64,000 nucleotides of DNA, from contig NZ_CP011037.1 of the NCBI RefSeq assembly GCF_002221505.1, forward strand, positions 1 to 64,000, read 5' to 3'. The notes beneath the pieces are model-generated. The model was not told the DNA's origin, searched no databases, and saw only the letters and a program-made list of their open reading frames with translations. Below are positions 7,886 to 17,284 of the stretch, one piece after another. The DNA is from Pseudoalteromonas nigrifaciens. GTDB lineage: Bacteria; Pseudomonadota; Gammaproteobacteria; Enterobacterales; Alteromonadaceae. The stretch's first letter is position 1. Each line of letters starts with the position of its first letter. Made by a program: the position numbers and the translations under genes.

Positions 7886-9352
7886 ATGTTTTCTCAGTTA
7901 TTAACTAGCATTGATTGGCTAAGTGTAGGCGTAGGCGTTACCGCAGGTGGCGTAATTTGTAGCCTAGTATCTGCATCGCTTAGTAAAAAATTAAAACAAC
8001 AACTTAGTGAGCAGCAACAGCAGTTGTCGTTATTGCAAAGTCAGTTTGAGAGCAAAACCCTGCAATACACCCAGTTAGCGGATGACCACGAACTTTTAGA
8101 GCATACCCATCAAGAGCAACGCGACCAAGCGCAGCACTTTAAAACCCGCTTTACCGAACAAGAAAAACAAAGCCAGCAATATAATCAGTTTTGGCAAAAA
8201 GCCGAAGCCGAGCTAAGTGCACTGCGCAAACAATATAGCCAACGCGATGTAGAGCTAAATAATATACGCACTACGCTTGAGCAAAAACAACAACACTTTA
8301 GCGAACAACTTGCGCAAATAGAGCAAAGCAAAGAGATGCTTAAAAAAGAGTTCGAAAACTTAGCGAATCAAATTTTAGAAGAAAAGTCTCAAAAGTTTAA
8401 AGTGCTCAATCAAGAAAGCATTGAGCAACTATTAAAACCAGTGCAAGGCGAGCTAAAAGGCTTTCGCGACAAAATGGAGTCAATCCATGTTGAAGACTTA
8501 AAACAACGCGCCGCGCTTAAAACCGAGTTATTACATTTACAAGCAAAAAGCCAAGCCATAACCGAGCAAGCCGACAGGCTCAGTAACGCTCTACAAGGGC
8601 AAAAGAAAACCCAAGGCAATTGGGGCGAGTTAATGCTAGAAAACGTGCTCGACAGCGCAGGCTTACGCGCAGGCGTAGACTATAAACGCGAGGTGTCGTT
8701 TAACACCGAAGACGGCCGCTTACGCCCCGATGTAGTTGTGTATTTGCCCCAAGGTCGCCATTTAGTTATTGATGCTAAAACTTCGTTAAACGCCTACACA
8801 CGCTATGTTAACGCCGATAACGAGCTAGAAGCACAGCAAGCTATTAAAGAGCACGTTGAGGCTGTTAAAGCGCGTATAAACGAGCTTGCGAGTAAATCGT
8901 ACGACCGTCTACCTGGGCTTAACTCGCCTGAAGTAGTGGTGATGTTTGTACCAATAGAGTCAGCCTTTGTTGAAGCGCTTAAATACCAAAGTGATATTTA
9001 CCAGCAAGCAATCGAAAAAAATATTCTAGTGGCGACCCCCACTACCTTACTCACTAGTTTAAATATAGTTAAACAGCTATGGCGCTTTGAAGAACAAACT
9101 AAATACTCAAAAGAATTGGCAGCTCGAGCCGAGCGTTTTTATAACAAGCTCAATGGCTTTTTAACCAGTATGGAAGGGGTTGGCAAACAGCTAGATCGTG
9201 CTAAAGAAAGCTACGACAAAGCGTTTTCGCAGCTTTACCGAGGTAAAGGTAACCTAATTAAACAGGCAAGCGAGTTTAAAGAGCTGGGCGTATCGGTACA
9301 AAAAGAGCTGCCAGCAGAGAGTGTTGAACGTGCAAATTTAGAATTAGATTAA
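7886..9352 (+). CDS. rmuC: RmuC-family DNA recombination protein
   Basis: RmuC-family protein of 488 aa; the E. coli homologue limits recombination at inverted repeats. One N-terminal membrane anchor (residues about 12-30, VGVGVTAGGVICSLVSASL) is followed by a long coiled coil (about 30-220, rich in Q, E and K) and then the conserved RmuC nuclease-like domain with GNWGELMLENVLDSAGL, LRPDVVVYLPQGRHLVIDAK and PGLNSPEVVVMFVPIE. The D and DAK residues match the PD-(D/E)XK-like core of the family. Monocistronic, between the small RNA array and a peptidase gene. Confidence 0.92.
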   Translation: MFSQLLTSIDWLSVGVGVTAGGVICSLVSASLSKKLKQQLSEQQQQLSLLQSQFESKTLQYTQLADDHELLEHTHQEQRDQAQHFKTRFTEQEKQSQQYNQFWQKAEAELSALRKQYSQRDVELNNIRTTLEQKQQHFSEQLAQIEQSKEMLKKEFENLANQILEEKSQKFKVLNQESIEQLLKPVQGELKGFRDKMESIHVEDLKQRAALKTELLHLQAKSQAITEQADRLSNALQGQKKTQGNWGELMLENVLDSAGLRAGVDYKREVSFNTEDGRLRPDVVVYLPQGRHLVIDAKTSLNAYTRYVNADNELEAQQAIKEHVEAVKARINELASKSYDRLPGLNSPEVVVMFVPIESAFVEALKYQSDIYQQAIEKNILVATPTTLLTSLNIVKQLWRFEEQTKYSKELAARAERFYNKLNGFLTSMEGVGKQLDRAKESYDKAFSQLYRGKGNLIKQASEFKELGVSVQKELPAESVERANLELD

Positions 9353-9551
9353 CTGCGTAGCAAAAGGGTTAGGTATTTAAAAACGGTAACCTTCATTACA
9401 CAGCTAATGCCTACTTTTAATTAACATGGCGTATTAATTCCGTTTTTAAGCTTAATCCCTTAATAACGCGATAAACGCTCAGATCCTATTTTGCTTATTT
9501 GCTAAAGTAGCGGGGTCAGTATTTATTTAATAACCCCCCCTAGGAAACACG

Positions 9552-11885
9552 ATGAAAATAATTAAAACCTCAGCACTGTTAGTTGCCATTCTGGCGGGTA
9601 TAACCATACAAGGGTGTTCTATGACATCAAATACATCACCATCAACAACAGGTAATGCAGTTACACCTATTAGTAACCCGCTTACTCTTGAGCAAATTTA
9701 TAAAGATAAATACTTTAAAGCACAGCGTAGTACTTACTTTAAATGGTTAGACGATGGCACTGGCTACACAGTACTTGAGCAACGTGAAGCCGATAAAAAA
9801 GTAGGCGTTAAAGCTGACGACGAGAAAGAGCACGGTGTAAAAGGCAACGACATTGTATTTTACAACGCCGATGGCACAGGGCGAAAAGTACTGGTTGCTT
9901 TTGAAAAGTTACTGCCAGAGGGCGCAGATGAAGCGTTTGCAATTGAGAGTTATCAATTTTCTAAAGATGGCCAGTGGCTCATGGTATTTACCAACAGTGA
10001 GCAAGTATGGCGTTCGCGCAGCCGAGGGGATTTTTGGTTACTTAACTTAAATACGAATAAACTCTCGCAGTTGGGCGGCGAAAATCCTGAGCCCAAAAAG
10101 CTTATGTTTGCTAAGTTCTCCCCCGACAGCTCAAAAGTAGCGTATGTGCGCGATAATAATATTTATATGCAAGCAGTTGGCAGCAATACCGTTAGCGCAT
10201 TAACAACCGATGGCAGCGCTACCACAGTTAATGGTAATTTCGATTGGGTATACGAAGAAGAGTTTTCTATTCGTGATGGCTTTAGTTGGAGCCCAGATAA
10301 TAAATCAATCGCGTATTGGCAGCTCGATACTAGCGGCGTTAAATACTTTACCTTGATCAACAACACCAAAGCGCTCTACCCTAGCCTTACTGAATTTCCA
10401 TACCCTAAAGCAGGCGAAACTAACTCAGCAGTACGCGTAGGCGTAGTGAGCCTAAGTGACAAGCAAACCCGTTGGGCTAAGCTTGAGGGCAATAACCGCG
10501 ATCGTTACATACCACGCATTAGCTGGGCAGGCGATGGTGAGTCGTTACTTATCCAAGACTTAAACCGCCCACAAAACCATAATAATTTATGGTTATTTAA
10601 TTGGCAAAAGCAGCAGCTAACTAAAATACTGGCAGAAAAAGACGATGCGTTTATTGAATGGTTTTATAGTGCTAATTGGTCAAAAAGTGGTGAGTTTTTT
10701 ATTTGGCACAGCGAACGCGACGGCTGGCGTCATTTATATCGCATATCGCGCGATGGCAAAAAAATTATCGACCTAACCCCTGGCGATTACGACATTGTTG
10801 ATATGCTTGCAATCAACGAAGACAAAAACGTATTGTATTTTAGTGCATCACCAGATGATGCAGCTCAGCGCTATTTGTATCGCACAGCAATAGATGGCAG
10901 CAGTAAACCAGTACGAGTAACACCTGAGCAGTTTAACGGCTCCAACAGTTACTACGTGTCAAAGGATGCTTCTTGGGCCATGCACACCTATTCTAAATTT
11001 AATCAGCCGGCCGTTAAGCAAATTATTAAGGTGAGCGATCACAGTAATGTAAAAACCTTGGTCGAAAACAGCGAGCTGAAACAAAAATTAGCAGAGCAAA
11101 GTTTACCAAACCATGAGTTTTTTAAAGTAGCCGCGCATGATGGCACCGAGCTTGATGGTTATATTATGTTTCCTGCGGATATGGATCTAAATAAAAAGTA
11201 CCCAATCGTATTTTATGTTTATGGCGAACCTTGGGGATCAACCGTACAAGATCGCTTTGAAGGTAATAGCTATTTATACAAATCGTTATTAACTCAAAAA
11301 GGCTTTATTGTTGCATCAGTTGATAACCGCGGTACACGCGCACCAAAAGGCCGAGATTGGCGCAAATCTATTTATAAAAAAATAGGCTCAATTACAGTGC
11401 AAGACCAAGTAGATGCACTTGATGCCATGGCTAAACGCTGGGATGTAATAGACACAGAGCGGGTTGGCGTATGGGGACACTCTGGCGGCGGCAGCTCTAC
11501 ACTTAATTTATTATTTCGTCACGGCGACAAATTTAAAGTAGGTATTGCTTCAGCACCTGTGCCCGATATACGTTTATACGACACCATTTATCAAGAGCGT
11601 TATTCGGGTAACCCAAACACCGATCCACAAAGCTATGATAATACCTCGCCAATTAGTTTTGCTAAAAACCTTAGCGGTAAATTATTACTGATCCACGGTA
11701 CTGGCGACGATAACGTACACTATCAGGGGTCTGAGCGTTTAATTGACGAGCTTGTTAAGCATAATAAACAATTTGAGTTTTTTGCTTATCCTAATCGTTC
11801 ACACAGCCTAAAAGAAGGCAAAGGAACGGCTTTGCATTACCACACTATGATGGCCGAATTTTTTGAAAAAAACTTACTAAAATAA
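9552..11885 (+). CDS. Dipeptidyl peptidase IV-like lipoprotein (S9 family)
   Basis: Exported serine peptidase that would release dipeptides with proline or alanine in second position. A lipoprotein signal ends in IQGC (Cys22). The N-terminal eight-bladed propeller (DPPIV_N) holds the DWVYEEE motif with the substrate amino-binding glutamates near 235-236. The C-terminal alpha/beta hydrolase has Ser644 in GHSGG, Asp719 in GTGDDNVHYQ and His751 in RSHSLKEG. Length 777 aa is normal. An AGGAAACACG stretch precedes the ATG. A bidirectional-looking hairpin terminator follows. Proline-specific peptidases are common in marine protein degraders, so nutrition is the likely role. Confidence 0.92.
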   Translation: MKIIKTSALLVAILAGITIQGCSMTSNTSPSTTGNAVTPISNPLTLEQIYKDKYFKAQRSTYFKWLDDGTGYTVLEQREADKKVGVKADDEKEHGVKGNDIVFYNADGTGRKVLVAFEKLLPEGADEAFAIESYQFSKDGQWLMVFTNSEQVWRSRSRGDFWLLNLNTNKLSQLGGENPEPKKLMFAKFSPDSSKVAYVRDNNIYMQAVGSNTVSALTTDGSATTVNGNFDWVYEEEFSIRDGFSWSPDNKSIAYWQLDTSGVKYFTLINNTKALYPSLTEFPYPKAGETNSAVRVGVVSLSDKQTRWAKLEGNNRDRYIPRISWAGDGESLLIQDLNRPQNHNNLWLFNWQKQQLTKILAEKDDAFIEWFYSANWSKSGEFFIWHSERDGWRHLYRISRDGKKIIDLTPGDYDIVDMLAINEDKNVLYFSASPDDAAQRYLYRTAIDGSSKPVRVTPEQFNGSNSYYVSKDASWAMHTYSKFNQPAVKQIIKVSDHSNVKTLVENSELKQKLAEQSLPNHEFFKVAAHDGTELDGYIMFPADMDLNKKYPIVFYVYGEPWGSTVQDRFEGNSYLYKSLLTQKGFIVASVDNRGTRAPKGRDWRKSIYKKIGSITVQDQVDALDAMAKRWDVIDTERVGVWGHSGGGSSTLNLLFRHGDKFKVGIASAPVPDIRLYDTIYQERYSGNPNTDPQSYDNTSPISFAKNLSGKLLLIHGTGDDNVHYQGSERLIDELVKHNKQFEFFAYPNRSHSLKEGKGTALHYHTMMAEFFEKNLLK

Positions 11886-11908
11886 TTTTTGATTCATTAT
11901 TAAAAAAC

Positions 11909-11939
11909 AAAAGCCACAATTTAAATTTGTGGCTTTTTT
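11909..11939. terminator. Intrinsic terminator behind the peptidase gene
   Basis: AAAGCCACAA / TTTGTGGCTTT hairpin with a T-run on the + strand and an A-run on the other side, so it could end the peptidase transcript and also serve the copper operon coming from the right. Confidence 0.8.
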
Positions 11940-11947
11940 GTGCAAAC

Positions 11948-11964
11948 TGTAATGGGGGTTTACA
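11948..11964. repeat. Dispersed 17-bp palindrome copy 2
   Basis: TGTAATGGGGGTTTACA between the peptidase terminator and the copper operon. Its context (TTTGTG-CAAAC-repeat-GTT) is shared with the copy at 19426, so a longer unit of roughly 40 bp was duplicated. Confidence 0.7.
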
Positions 11965-12009
11965 GTTCTTTATAGGTACTAAACAGTCTCACCAACTATG
12001 CCACAATAG

Positions 12010-12537
12010 TTAAAACTGCTCGTCGTATTGACTAATGTGCTTGTACACACCTGTGGTGGTGTTTGTGGTAATAAATTCAATGTTGTATTTATGAAATGCA
12101 TCGCCCATTTCCATACCTGGTGTGCCTAGTGGCATTGCGGGTACGGTCAAACCGATAATATGCGCTGGGTGTTTTTCCGATAAAAATTGTTTAATAAACT
12201 TAGCCGGTACGTGGCCTTCAAACACAAAACCGTTGGCCGACACAGCTGTATGGCATGAGCGCTGGTTAGGCTTTATTTGATATTGCGATTTTATTAATCC
12301 CATATCGTCTGCATCAATGGCTTTTGTATTAATGTCGCTTTGATTTATATGCTCAATCCAGCCTTTGCAACAGCCACAGTTTTTATCTTTATAAACAGTA
12401 AGCTTTAACTCCTGTTTTTTGGGACTATCGGCTGAGCTAGTTGCTTTATGTACTTGCGGTGATTGCTCAGAGCACGCCCCCATAAGAGGCAGTGCTAGTG
12501 CTAAAAGCACGCTTGAGGTGATTTTAATTATACGCAT
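12010..12537 (-). CDS. DUF411 metal-binding lipoprotein, end of copper operon
   Basis: DUF411-family periplasmic protein of 175 aa. The signal peptide ends in a lipobox (LMGAC). The DUF411 core LTVYKDKNCGCCKGWIEHI carries a CxCC cluster suited to copper, and later HTAVSANGFVFEGHVPA and PAMPLGTPGMEMG are typical of the family. Last gene of a six-gene operon that starts with copA, 10 bp after its neighbour. Family members sit in copper and silver resistance loci; the exact role, chaperone or reductase-like, is not established. Confidence 0.87.
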   Translation of the reverse strand: MRIIKITSSVLLALALPLMGACSEQSPQVHKATSSADSPKKQELKLTVYKDKNCGCCKGWIEHINQSDINTKAIDADDMGLIKSQYQIKPNQRSCHTAVSANGFVFEGHVPAKFIKQFLSEKHPAHIIGLTVPAMPLGTPGMEMGDAFHKYNIEFITTNTTTGVYKHISQYDEQF

Positions 12538-12547
12538 AATTAACGCC

Positions 12548-13036
12548 TTAATTTGACCAATGAATATGAGTTATTTTCCAGCCTGAATCGGTATTTTTTA
12601 AGGTGATTGACTCCATACCTGTGGCGCTTATTTCTTTACCTTTATAGTTGCCATGGCTTTTACTTCTTGATACCGAGTAAGCCATATCACCATTAATAAA
12701 CACTTGGTGCTCTAATAGGTCGCTGTTAATTGCACTTAGGTATTTCATGTCAGCTAACATGTGGTGGTTAGCGTATTCATCGGCTGAGCGCTCAACGCCG
12801 CCACCTTCAAAAATAATCACATCATCGGCTAGTAATTGTCGAGCAGTTACTTTATCGCCTTGCTTAAGCGCAGTATGAAACGAGCTAACAACTTTTGCTG
12901 CAGCACTGCTTACATTAACAAATAAAGCTGATTTTTTTGCGTGCTCTTCATCACCATGCGCGTTTACAGTAAAAGAGCTTGTTGCAGTAAATAACAGCGC
13001 TGAGATCAATCCAAATTTAGGGTGTTTTATTAACAT
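12548..13036 (-). CDS. Exported SnoaL/NTF2-like protein in copper operon
   Basis: Small secreted protein with an NTF2-like (DUF4440/SnoaL) fold. The reading frame extends upstream to 13093 into copD, but the ATG at 13036 is preceded by AAAGAG and begins a good signal peptide (about residues 1-27, ending VNAHG). The body AAKVVSSFHTALKQGDKVTARQLLADDVIIFEGG and GWKITHIHWSN are characteristic of the fold. No catalytic assignment is possible; position in the operon suggests a copper-related periplasmic job (inference). Confidence 0.8.
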   Translation of the reverse strand: MLIKHPKFGLISALLFTATSSFTVNAHGDEEHAKKSALFVNVSSAAAKVVSSFHTALKQGDKVTARQLLADDVIIFEGGGVERSADEYANHHMLADMKYLSAINSDLLEHQVFINGDMAYSVSRSKSHGNYKGKEISATGMESITLKNTDSGWKITHIHWSN

Positions 13037-13058
13037 GTTTTTCTCTTTATAAGATAAA

Positions 13059-13961
13059 TTATACGGGCGGCCCAACGAGCGTGGTAAATACACTGGTGGT
13101 TAGCAATACACACACGGCAATAAGCATTTCAACAGAAATAGAACGCTTTAAAGTAACAACATGATGTTGCTGTGTAATTTGCGGAACTAAACGTAGTTTA
13201 TGCCAAGCACCCAGTAGTAACATAGCACTCACTAACAACAGTTTTAACATTATTAGCTGGCCATAATTTGAAGTAAATAATACAGAAAATGAATTTAAGT
13301 ATTGCCATAATAAGGTTATACCAGATATGAGCAGTACCGCTATGATAATAATTGCTAGCTGTCCAAAGCGTTCCATTAAATGTTTTATCGTATTTAACGA
13401 TAGCAGTTGGCAACTTTTATAAAGAGGCCATAGTGAGCCAATCCAACTAGCAATGGCAATTAAGTGCAGTGTTAATATACTTTTAATTAATAGGCCTTTT
13501 TCGGCGCTGTGGCCGGTTAAGGTAAAGCTATAGGTAAGGATAATAAGTGCTAATAGTGTAATAACAAAATTAGCCACGTTAGCTGAGTTTGAATGGGTGC
13601 GCCAAGTGCACACCGCAAACAAGGCAATTATAAATGCAGGCACTCTCATACTTACCTGCTCACCAATTACTGATTGCCAAATTATATCCAGCATGAAGGG
13701 GTCTATCATGCCAGCAAAACCAGATTCAGCCATGGCCCCCGCTTCAATTGGTATTTGTAATATTGCACCAATAAAGCCCACCATAACAAGGGTGATTTGC
13801 CAGCGCTTTAAATACCGATTAAAACAGCTTAATTGTGTATCTGGCGTTGTACTCTCATTATTAAGTAAGCGCATTAGCAAGCAGCCCGCAAGGGCTGCAA
13901 TAGCTAAATAGCTTACTATTTTTAATAATAGTAACAGCACTGACCAATCACTTAATTGCAT
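13059..13961 (-). CDS. copD: CopD-family copper resistance membrane protein
   Basis: Integral inner membrane protein of 300 aa with about eight hydrophobic helices, matching the CopD/PcoD family thought to work with CopC in copper handling. Conserved HSAEKGLLIKSILTLHLIAIASWIGSLWPL in the middle contains the family's His and Trp residues. It follows copC by 11 bp in the same operon. Length is normal. The related YebZ/CopD proteins in other bacteria import copper to the cytoplasm; which direction applies here cannot be read from sequence. Confidence 0.88.
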   Translation of the reverse strand: MQLSDWSVLLLLLKIVSYLAIAALAGCLLMRLLNNESTTPDTQLSCFNRYLKRWQITLVMVGFIGAILQIPIEAGAMAESGFAGMIDPFMLDIIWQSVIGEQVSMRVPAFIIALFAVCTWRTHSNSANVANFVITLLALIILTYSFTLTGHSAEKGLLIKSILTLHLIAIASWIGSLWPLYKSCQLLSLNTIKHLMERFGQLAIIIIAVLLISGITLLWQYLNSFSVLFTSNYGQLIMLKLLLVSAMLLLGAWHKLRLVPQITQQHHVVTLKRSISVEMLIAVCVLLTTSVFTTLVGPPV

Positions 13962-13972
13962 TATATGACTAC

Positions 13973-14377
13973 CTAATGATTATGTTGTTTATGGCTAGCC
14001 GCCATGTTTTTCATTTTAGAATGTGTGTCGCTGGCGTGCAGCATAAAGTCAAAATTGCCTGACATTTTATGGCCATCGCCACCAAGCGCTATCCATTTAA
14101 CTGTGTAATTACCTTGTTCAAGCTTGGGTAACGGCCAGCTAAAGTTGCTATTAGCTTTTGCACTGGGTTTAAAGTTAAAATCTACTTGCTTGTTTGCAGC
14201 ATCACTTAAGAGTACTTTGGCAAGTTGTACTTCGTCGCTAAACGTTAACGTAAGTTGCTCTGGACTTTGCATTAGCATCGCACTATTTTGTGGTGTTGAT
14301 TGCTTTAGCGAAATATGAGCTGATGCCGAAAAGCTTAAAGCTAAGCCTAAAATTGCCGCAATAGTTATAAATTTCAT
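13973..14377 (-). CDS. copC: CopC periplasmic copper-binding protein
   Basis: CopC of 134 aa. After the signal peptide (cleavage expected ASA|HISL) the mature N-terminus is histidine, the Cu(II) ligand of the family. The CopC beta-barrel follows (STPQNSAMLMQSPEQLTLTFSDEV, VKWIALGGDGHKMSGNFDF), where the second segment holds the conserved D-x-H ligands. A His/Met-rich tail (MKNMAASHKQHNH) may add copper binding. Sits 22 bp after copB and 11 bp before copD. Confidence 0.93.
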   Translation of the reverse strand: MKFITIAAILGLALSFSASAHISLKQSTPQNSAMLMQSPEQLTLTFSDEVQLAKVLLSDAANKQVDFNFKPSAKANSNFSWPLPKLEQGNYTVKWIALGGDGHKMSGNFDFMLHASDTHSKMKNMAASHKQHNH

Positions 14378-14399
14378 AATTACCTCTTATTTTTAAATA

Positions 14400-15275
14400 T
14401 TAAAACCAAAATTTTATACCGGCAACAAACTCAGTATCGTTGCTGCTCTGCTCGTTTAGCTTGGCGTAATCTGCTGTGCTACCAAATTTATTAGTCCACT
14501 CTACACCTACATAAGGTGCAAATTGGCGAGTAAATTCATAACGAACCCTAACGCCAATAGCAGTACTAGATAGCCCACTGCCTAGCTCATTTTGTTCATC
14601 GTCTTTACCATAAAATGTTATTTCAGCACGAGGCTGTATAATGAGCCTTTGTGTTAAAAGCAGCTCATATTCAGCTTCTGCTGTAAATGCTGTATTGCCG
14701 CTCTCACCTACATACGCTGTCATATCAAGCTCAAACCAATAAGGTGCTAAGCCTTGAATACCAAACGCTAACCATTGACGGTTTTTGCCTTCTTTATAAT
14801 AATCGTAGCGAATACCGACTTGCGTATCCCAATAAGCCGAAATTGCATGACCCCATAAAATATCAGTTTGATTTTCTTCAAGCTTGCCATAACTAACATC
14901 GCCCTCGGTTTTTATCACTAATCGATTAAAGGTGGTGCCGTACCAAGCTTGTAAATCGAAAACAGCAGCATCGGCTTGTTCGTTATACTCAAGACGATCA
15001 CCTAAAATAGCGTAAAACTTATGCTCATCCGCAAGGGTTAAGCGCTCGCCATCTGCTAAAGCATATGGCCCTTGCGTTAAGGTTGTGCCATTAGCATAAG
15101 CGTGTGGATCGCGAGCATTTTTAGGGGCATCGCCGCCTTGCGGCTGCATTTTATCGCCCGCCATATCGCCAGACATGTCACCCATTTCAGTTTGAGCAAA
15201 CACATGCAGGCTCAATAACGGTGCGCTAATTAATAGTGCACTAGTAAGTACTGTTGATAAGGTTAAATTTCTCAT
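14400..15275 (-). CDS. copB: CopB outer membrane copper resistance protein
   Basis: CopB-family outer membrane beta-barrel of 291 aa. A signal peptide (ending VFA|QTEMG) is followed by a short Met/Asp-rich stretch (EMGDMSGDMAGDKM) and then the conserved barrel with WYGTTFNRLVIKTEGD, GIRYDYYKEGKNRQWLAFGIQGLAPYWFE and a terminal aromatic residue (AGIKFWF), typical for outer membrane insertion. Start ATG overlaps the copA stop by 4 bp, so the two are translationally coupled. Confidence 0.93.
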   Translation of the reverse strand: MRNLTLSTVLTSALLISAPLLSLHVFAQTEMGDMSGDMAGDKMQPQGGDAPKNARDPHAYANGTTLTQGPYALADGERLTLADEHKFYAILGDRLEYNEQADAAVFDLQAWYGTTFNRLVIKTEGDVSYGKLEENQTDILWGHAISAYWDTQVGIRYDYYKEGKNRQWLAFGIQGLAPYWFELDMTAYVGESGNTAFTAEAEYELLLTQRLIIQPRAEITFYGKDDEQNELGSGLSSTAIGVRVRYEFTRQFAPYVGVEWTNKFGSTADYAKLNEQSSNDTEFVAGIKFWF

Positions 15276-17110
15276 GATACAACCACCTCTCTAAACATAC
15301 CTGCATCCATATGAAACAGTAAATGACAATGCCAAGCCCAACGACCAACATCATGTGGCGTAGTTAAAAAGCTAATTCTTTGGGCGGGCTGTACCATTAT
15401 GGTGTGGCGGCGAACTAACACATCACCTTGATCGTTCTCCAAGTCGCTCCACATACCATGTAAATGCATAGGGTGTGTCATCATGGTATCGTTTTGTAAA
15501 ATAACTCGTACCCGCTGATTATGCTTCATATGCACAGGGGTACTTTTACCAAACTCTAAGCCATCAAAAGACCAGCTGTAGCGTTCCATGTTGCCGGTTA
15601 AATGCAGCTCAATTTCGGCTTCGGGTGCTTGGTGGTCAACTATGCCATCAAGAGAGCGTAAATCTGCAAGTGTTAAAACTCGACGGCCGTTATTGCGCAG
15701 CCCAATACCAGGATCGTCTAAATTTGTGCGTGGCGTATCAACGCGCATATCAACTGAGGCGCCATATTCTGTTTTAGCGTGGCGAACTTTCTGACTTGGA
15801 ACAGCCAGTGGGTTTTTACCCATATTATGCTTACTATGGTCCATTGCCATTGCACCGTGGTCCATTGTGCTATGATCCATTGCCCCCTGATCCATACTGG
15901 TTTTGTCCATGCTAGCGTGGCCCATAGCGCTGTGATCCATTCCAGGCATAGCAGAGTGATCCATATTGCCCATCATATCCCGCATTGCTAACCACTCAAC
16001 TGGGTCAAGTGCAGGCACTGGCGCATCAATATTAGCAGCGACAGACAAAGTCCCTTTGGCATAACCTGAGCGGTCCATGCTTTGTGCAAAAATTGTGTAT
16101 GCGTCATTTTTAGGCTCAACAACCACATCGTAGGTTTCACCTGGACCAAAGCGAAACTCATCTACGGTAACGGGTTCAACATTTTGTCCATCTGCTTGTA
16201 CCACAGTTAATTTTAACTCTGGGATACGTACATCAAAAAAGGTGTTACTTGAGCCATTAATAAATCTTAAACGTACTTTTTCACCCGCTTTAAACAGCCC
16301 ACGCCAATTAGCCATTGGCGCAGTACCATTCATTAAATAGGTCATTGCCGAAGCCGATAAATCAGCTAAATCGGTTGGACTCATTCGCATCTGGTTCCAC
16401 ATTTCACGTCGTTGAAGTGCATTAGCAACGCCGCTTGTTGCTATGTCATCAAAAAACTCAGGTACAGTGGGCTGATTAAAGTTAAACACATCCCCCTGAA
16501 TTTTTAATTTACGGAATAACTCCATAGGATCATCATCAGTCCAATCAGAGAGTTGAATAATATGTTCATTATCTGCGCTGATAACATCTTGCTCACGAGG
16601 CTCAATAATTAACGCCCCATACATACCGGTCATTTCTTGAAAGCCACTGTGTGAGTGATACCAATAAGTACCGCTTTGTTGTAACTTAAATTTATAAACA
16701 AACGTTTCGCCAGGCATAATGCCTTTAAAGCTAATGCCCGGTACACCATCCATTTGATACGGTAAAATAATTCCGTGCCAGTGAATAGAGCTAGGTACCG
16801 CTAAATTGTTGGTAACGCGAATGGTCACATCGTCACCTTCTTTAAGGCGTAATGTTGGCGCGGGAATAGAGCCATTAATGGTGGTTGCCATACGCACTAC
16901 ACCGGTAAAGTTTACTGGGGACTCATCAATAACCAGGTCAATAACTTTACCGCTCAACTCAGGCACAGTACCTGTTAATGTTGAAGCCGCTAAAGATGAT
17001 GCTGCATGTAAAACAGTTGGAAAAGCTGCCAGCACACCGCCTACAATTAATCCTTGAACAAAACGCCTACGTGGCTTTGAAATGTGCTGTAATGACTCTT
17101 TAAAACCCAT
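15272..17110 (-). CDS. copA: CopA multicopper oxidase, Tat-exported
   Basis: Periplasmic multicopper oxidase that oxidises Cu(I) and binds copper. The frame opens at 17140, but the ATG at 17110 has an AGGTG Shine-Dalgarno and directly precedes a twin-arginine signal (SKPRRRFVQGLIVGG), so 17110 is chosen (612 aa). Copper ligands are visible in SSIHWHGIILP, GTYWYHSHSGFQ, MTHPMHLHGMWS and WAWHCHLLFHMDAGM. Between domains 2 and 3 lies a Met/His/Asp-rich insert built on MDHSAM-like repeats (about residues 385-440). First gene of the operon copA-copB-copC-copD plus two; the CopR-type box lies upstream. Confidence 0.95.
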   Translation of the reverse strand: MGFKESLQHISKPRRRFVQGLIVGGVLAAFPTVLHAASSLAASTLTGTVPELSGKVIDLVIDESPVNFTGVVRMATTINGSIPAPTLRLKEGDDVTIRVTNNLAVPSSIHWHGIILPYQMDGVPGISFKGIMPGETFVYKFKLQQSGTYWYHSHSGFQEMTGMYGALIIEPREQDVISADNEHIIQLSDWTDDDPMELFRKLKIQGDVFNFNQPTVPEFFDDIATSGVANALQRREMWNQMRMSPTDLADLSASAMTYLMNGTAPMANWRGLFKAGEKVRLRFINGSSNTFFDVRIPELKLTVVQADGQNVEPVTVDEFRFGPGETYDVVVEPKNDAYTIFAQSMDRSGYAKGTLSVAANIDAPVPALDPVEWLAMRDMMGNMDHSAMPGMDHSAMGHASMDKTSMDQGAMDHSTMDHGAMAMDHSKHNMGKNPLAVPSQKVRHAKTEYGASVDMRVDTPRTNLDDPGIGLRNNGRRVLTLADLRSLDGIVDHQAPEAEIELHLTGNMERYSWSFDGLEFGKSTPVHMKHNQRVRVILQNDTMMTHPMHLHGMWSDLENDQGDVLVRRHTIMVQPAQRISFLTTPHDVGRWAWHCHLLFHMDAGMFREVVVS

Positions 17111-17180
17111 TTTATTACACCTGAATAGCAAAATATGCATTGAGTATAATATTTAAACCTGACATCGACATGACGCGAAC

Positions 17181-17196
17181 ATTACAAAGTTGTAAT
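17181..17196. promoter_or_regulatory. CopR/CusR-type operator between copA and copR
   Basis: ATTACAAAGTTGTAAT is a perfect 16-bp palindrome with the ATTACAA-N2-TTGTAAT layout of copper-responsive OmpR-family boxes. It lies 71 bp upstream of the copA start and 89 bp upstream of copR, so one site may control both directions. Partial ATGTCATG/CATGAC repeats flank it. Confidence 0.7.
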
Positions 17197-17284
17197 CTTA
17201 ATGTCATGTTGCTGTTGTAGCGCATATGGCATAGTGCTGTTTAAGTGATAACTAAAATTATAATAAAAGTAACAAAGGAATTAT

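Noticed and set aside
13597..13911. 104-codon frame opposite copD
   Set aside because: Shadow of the membrane protein gene on the other strand.
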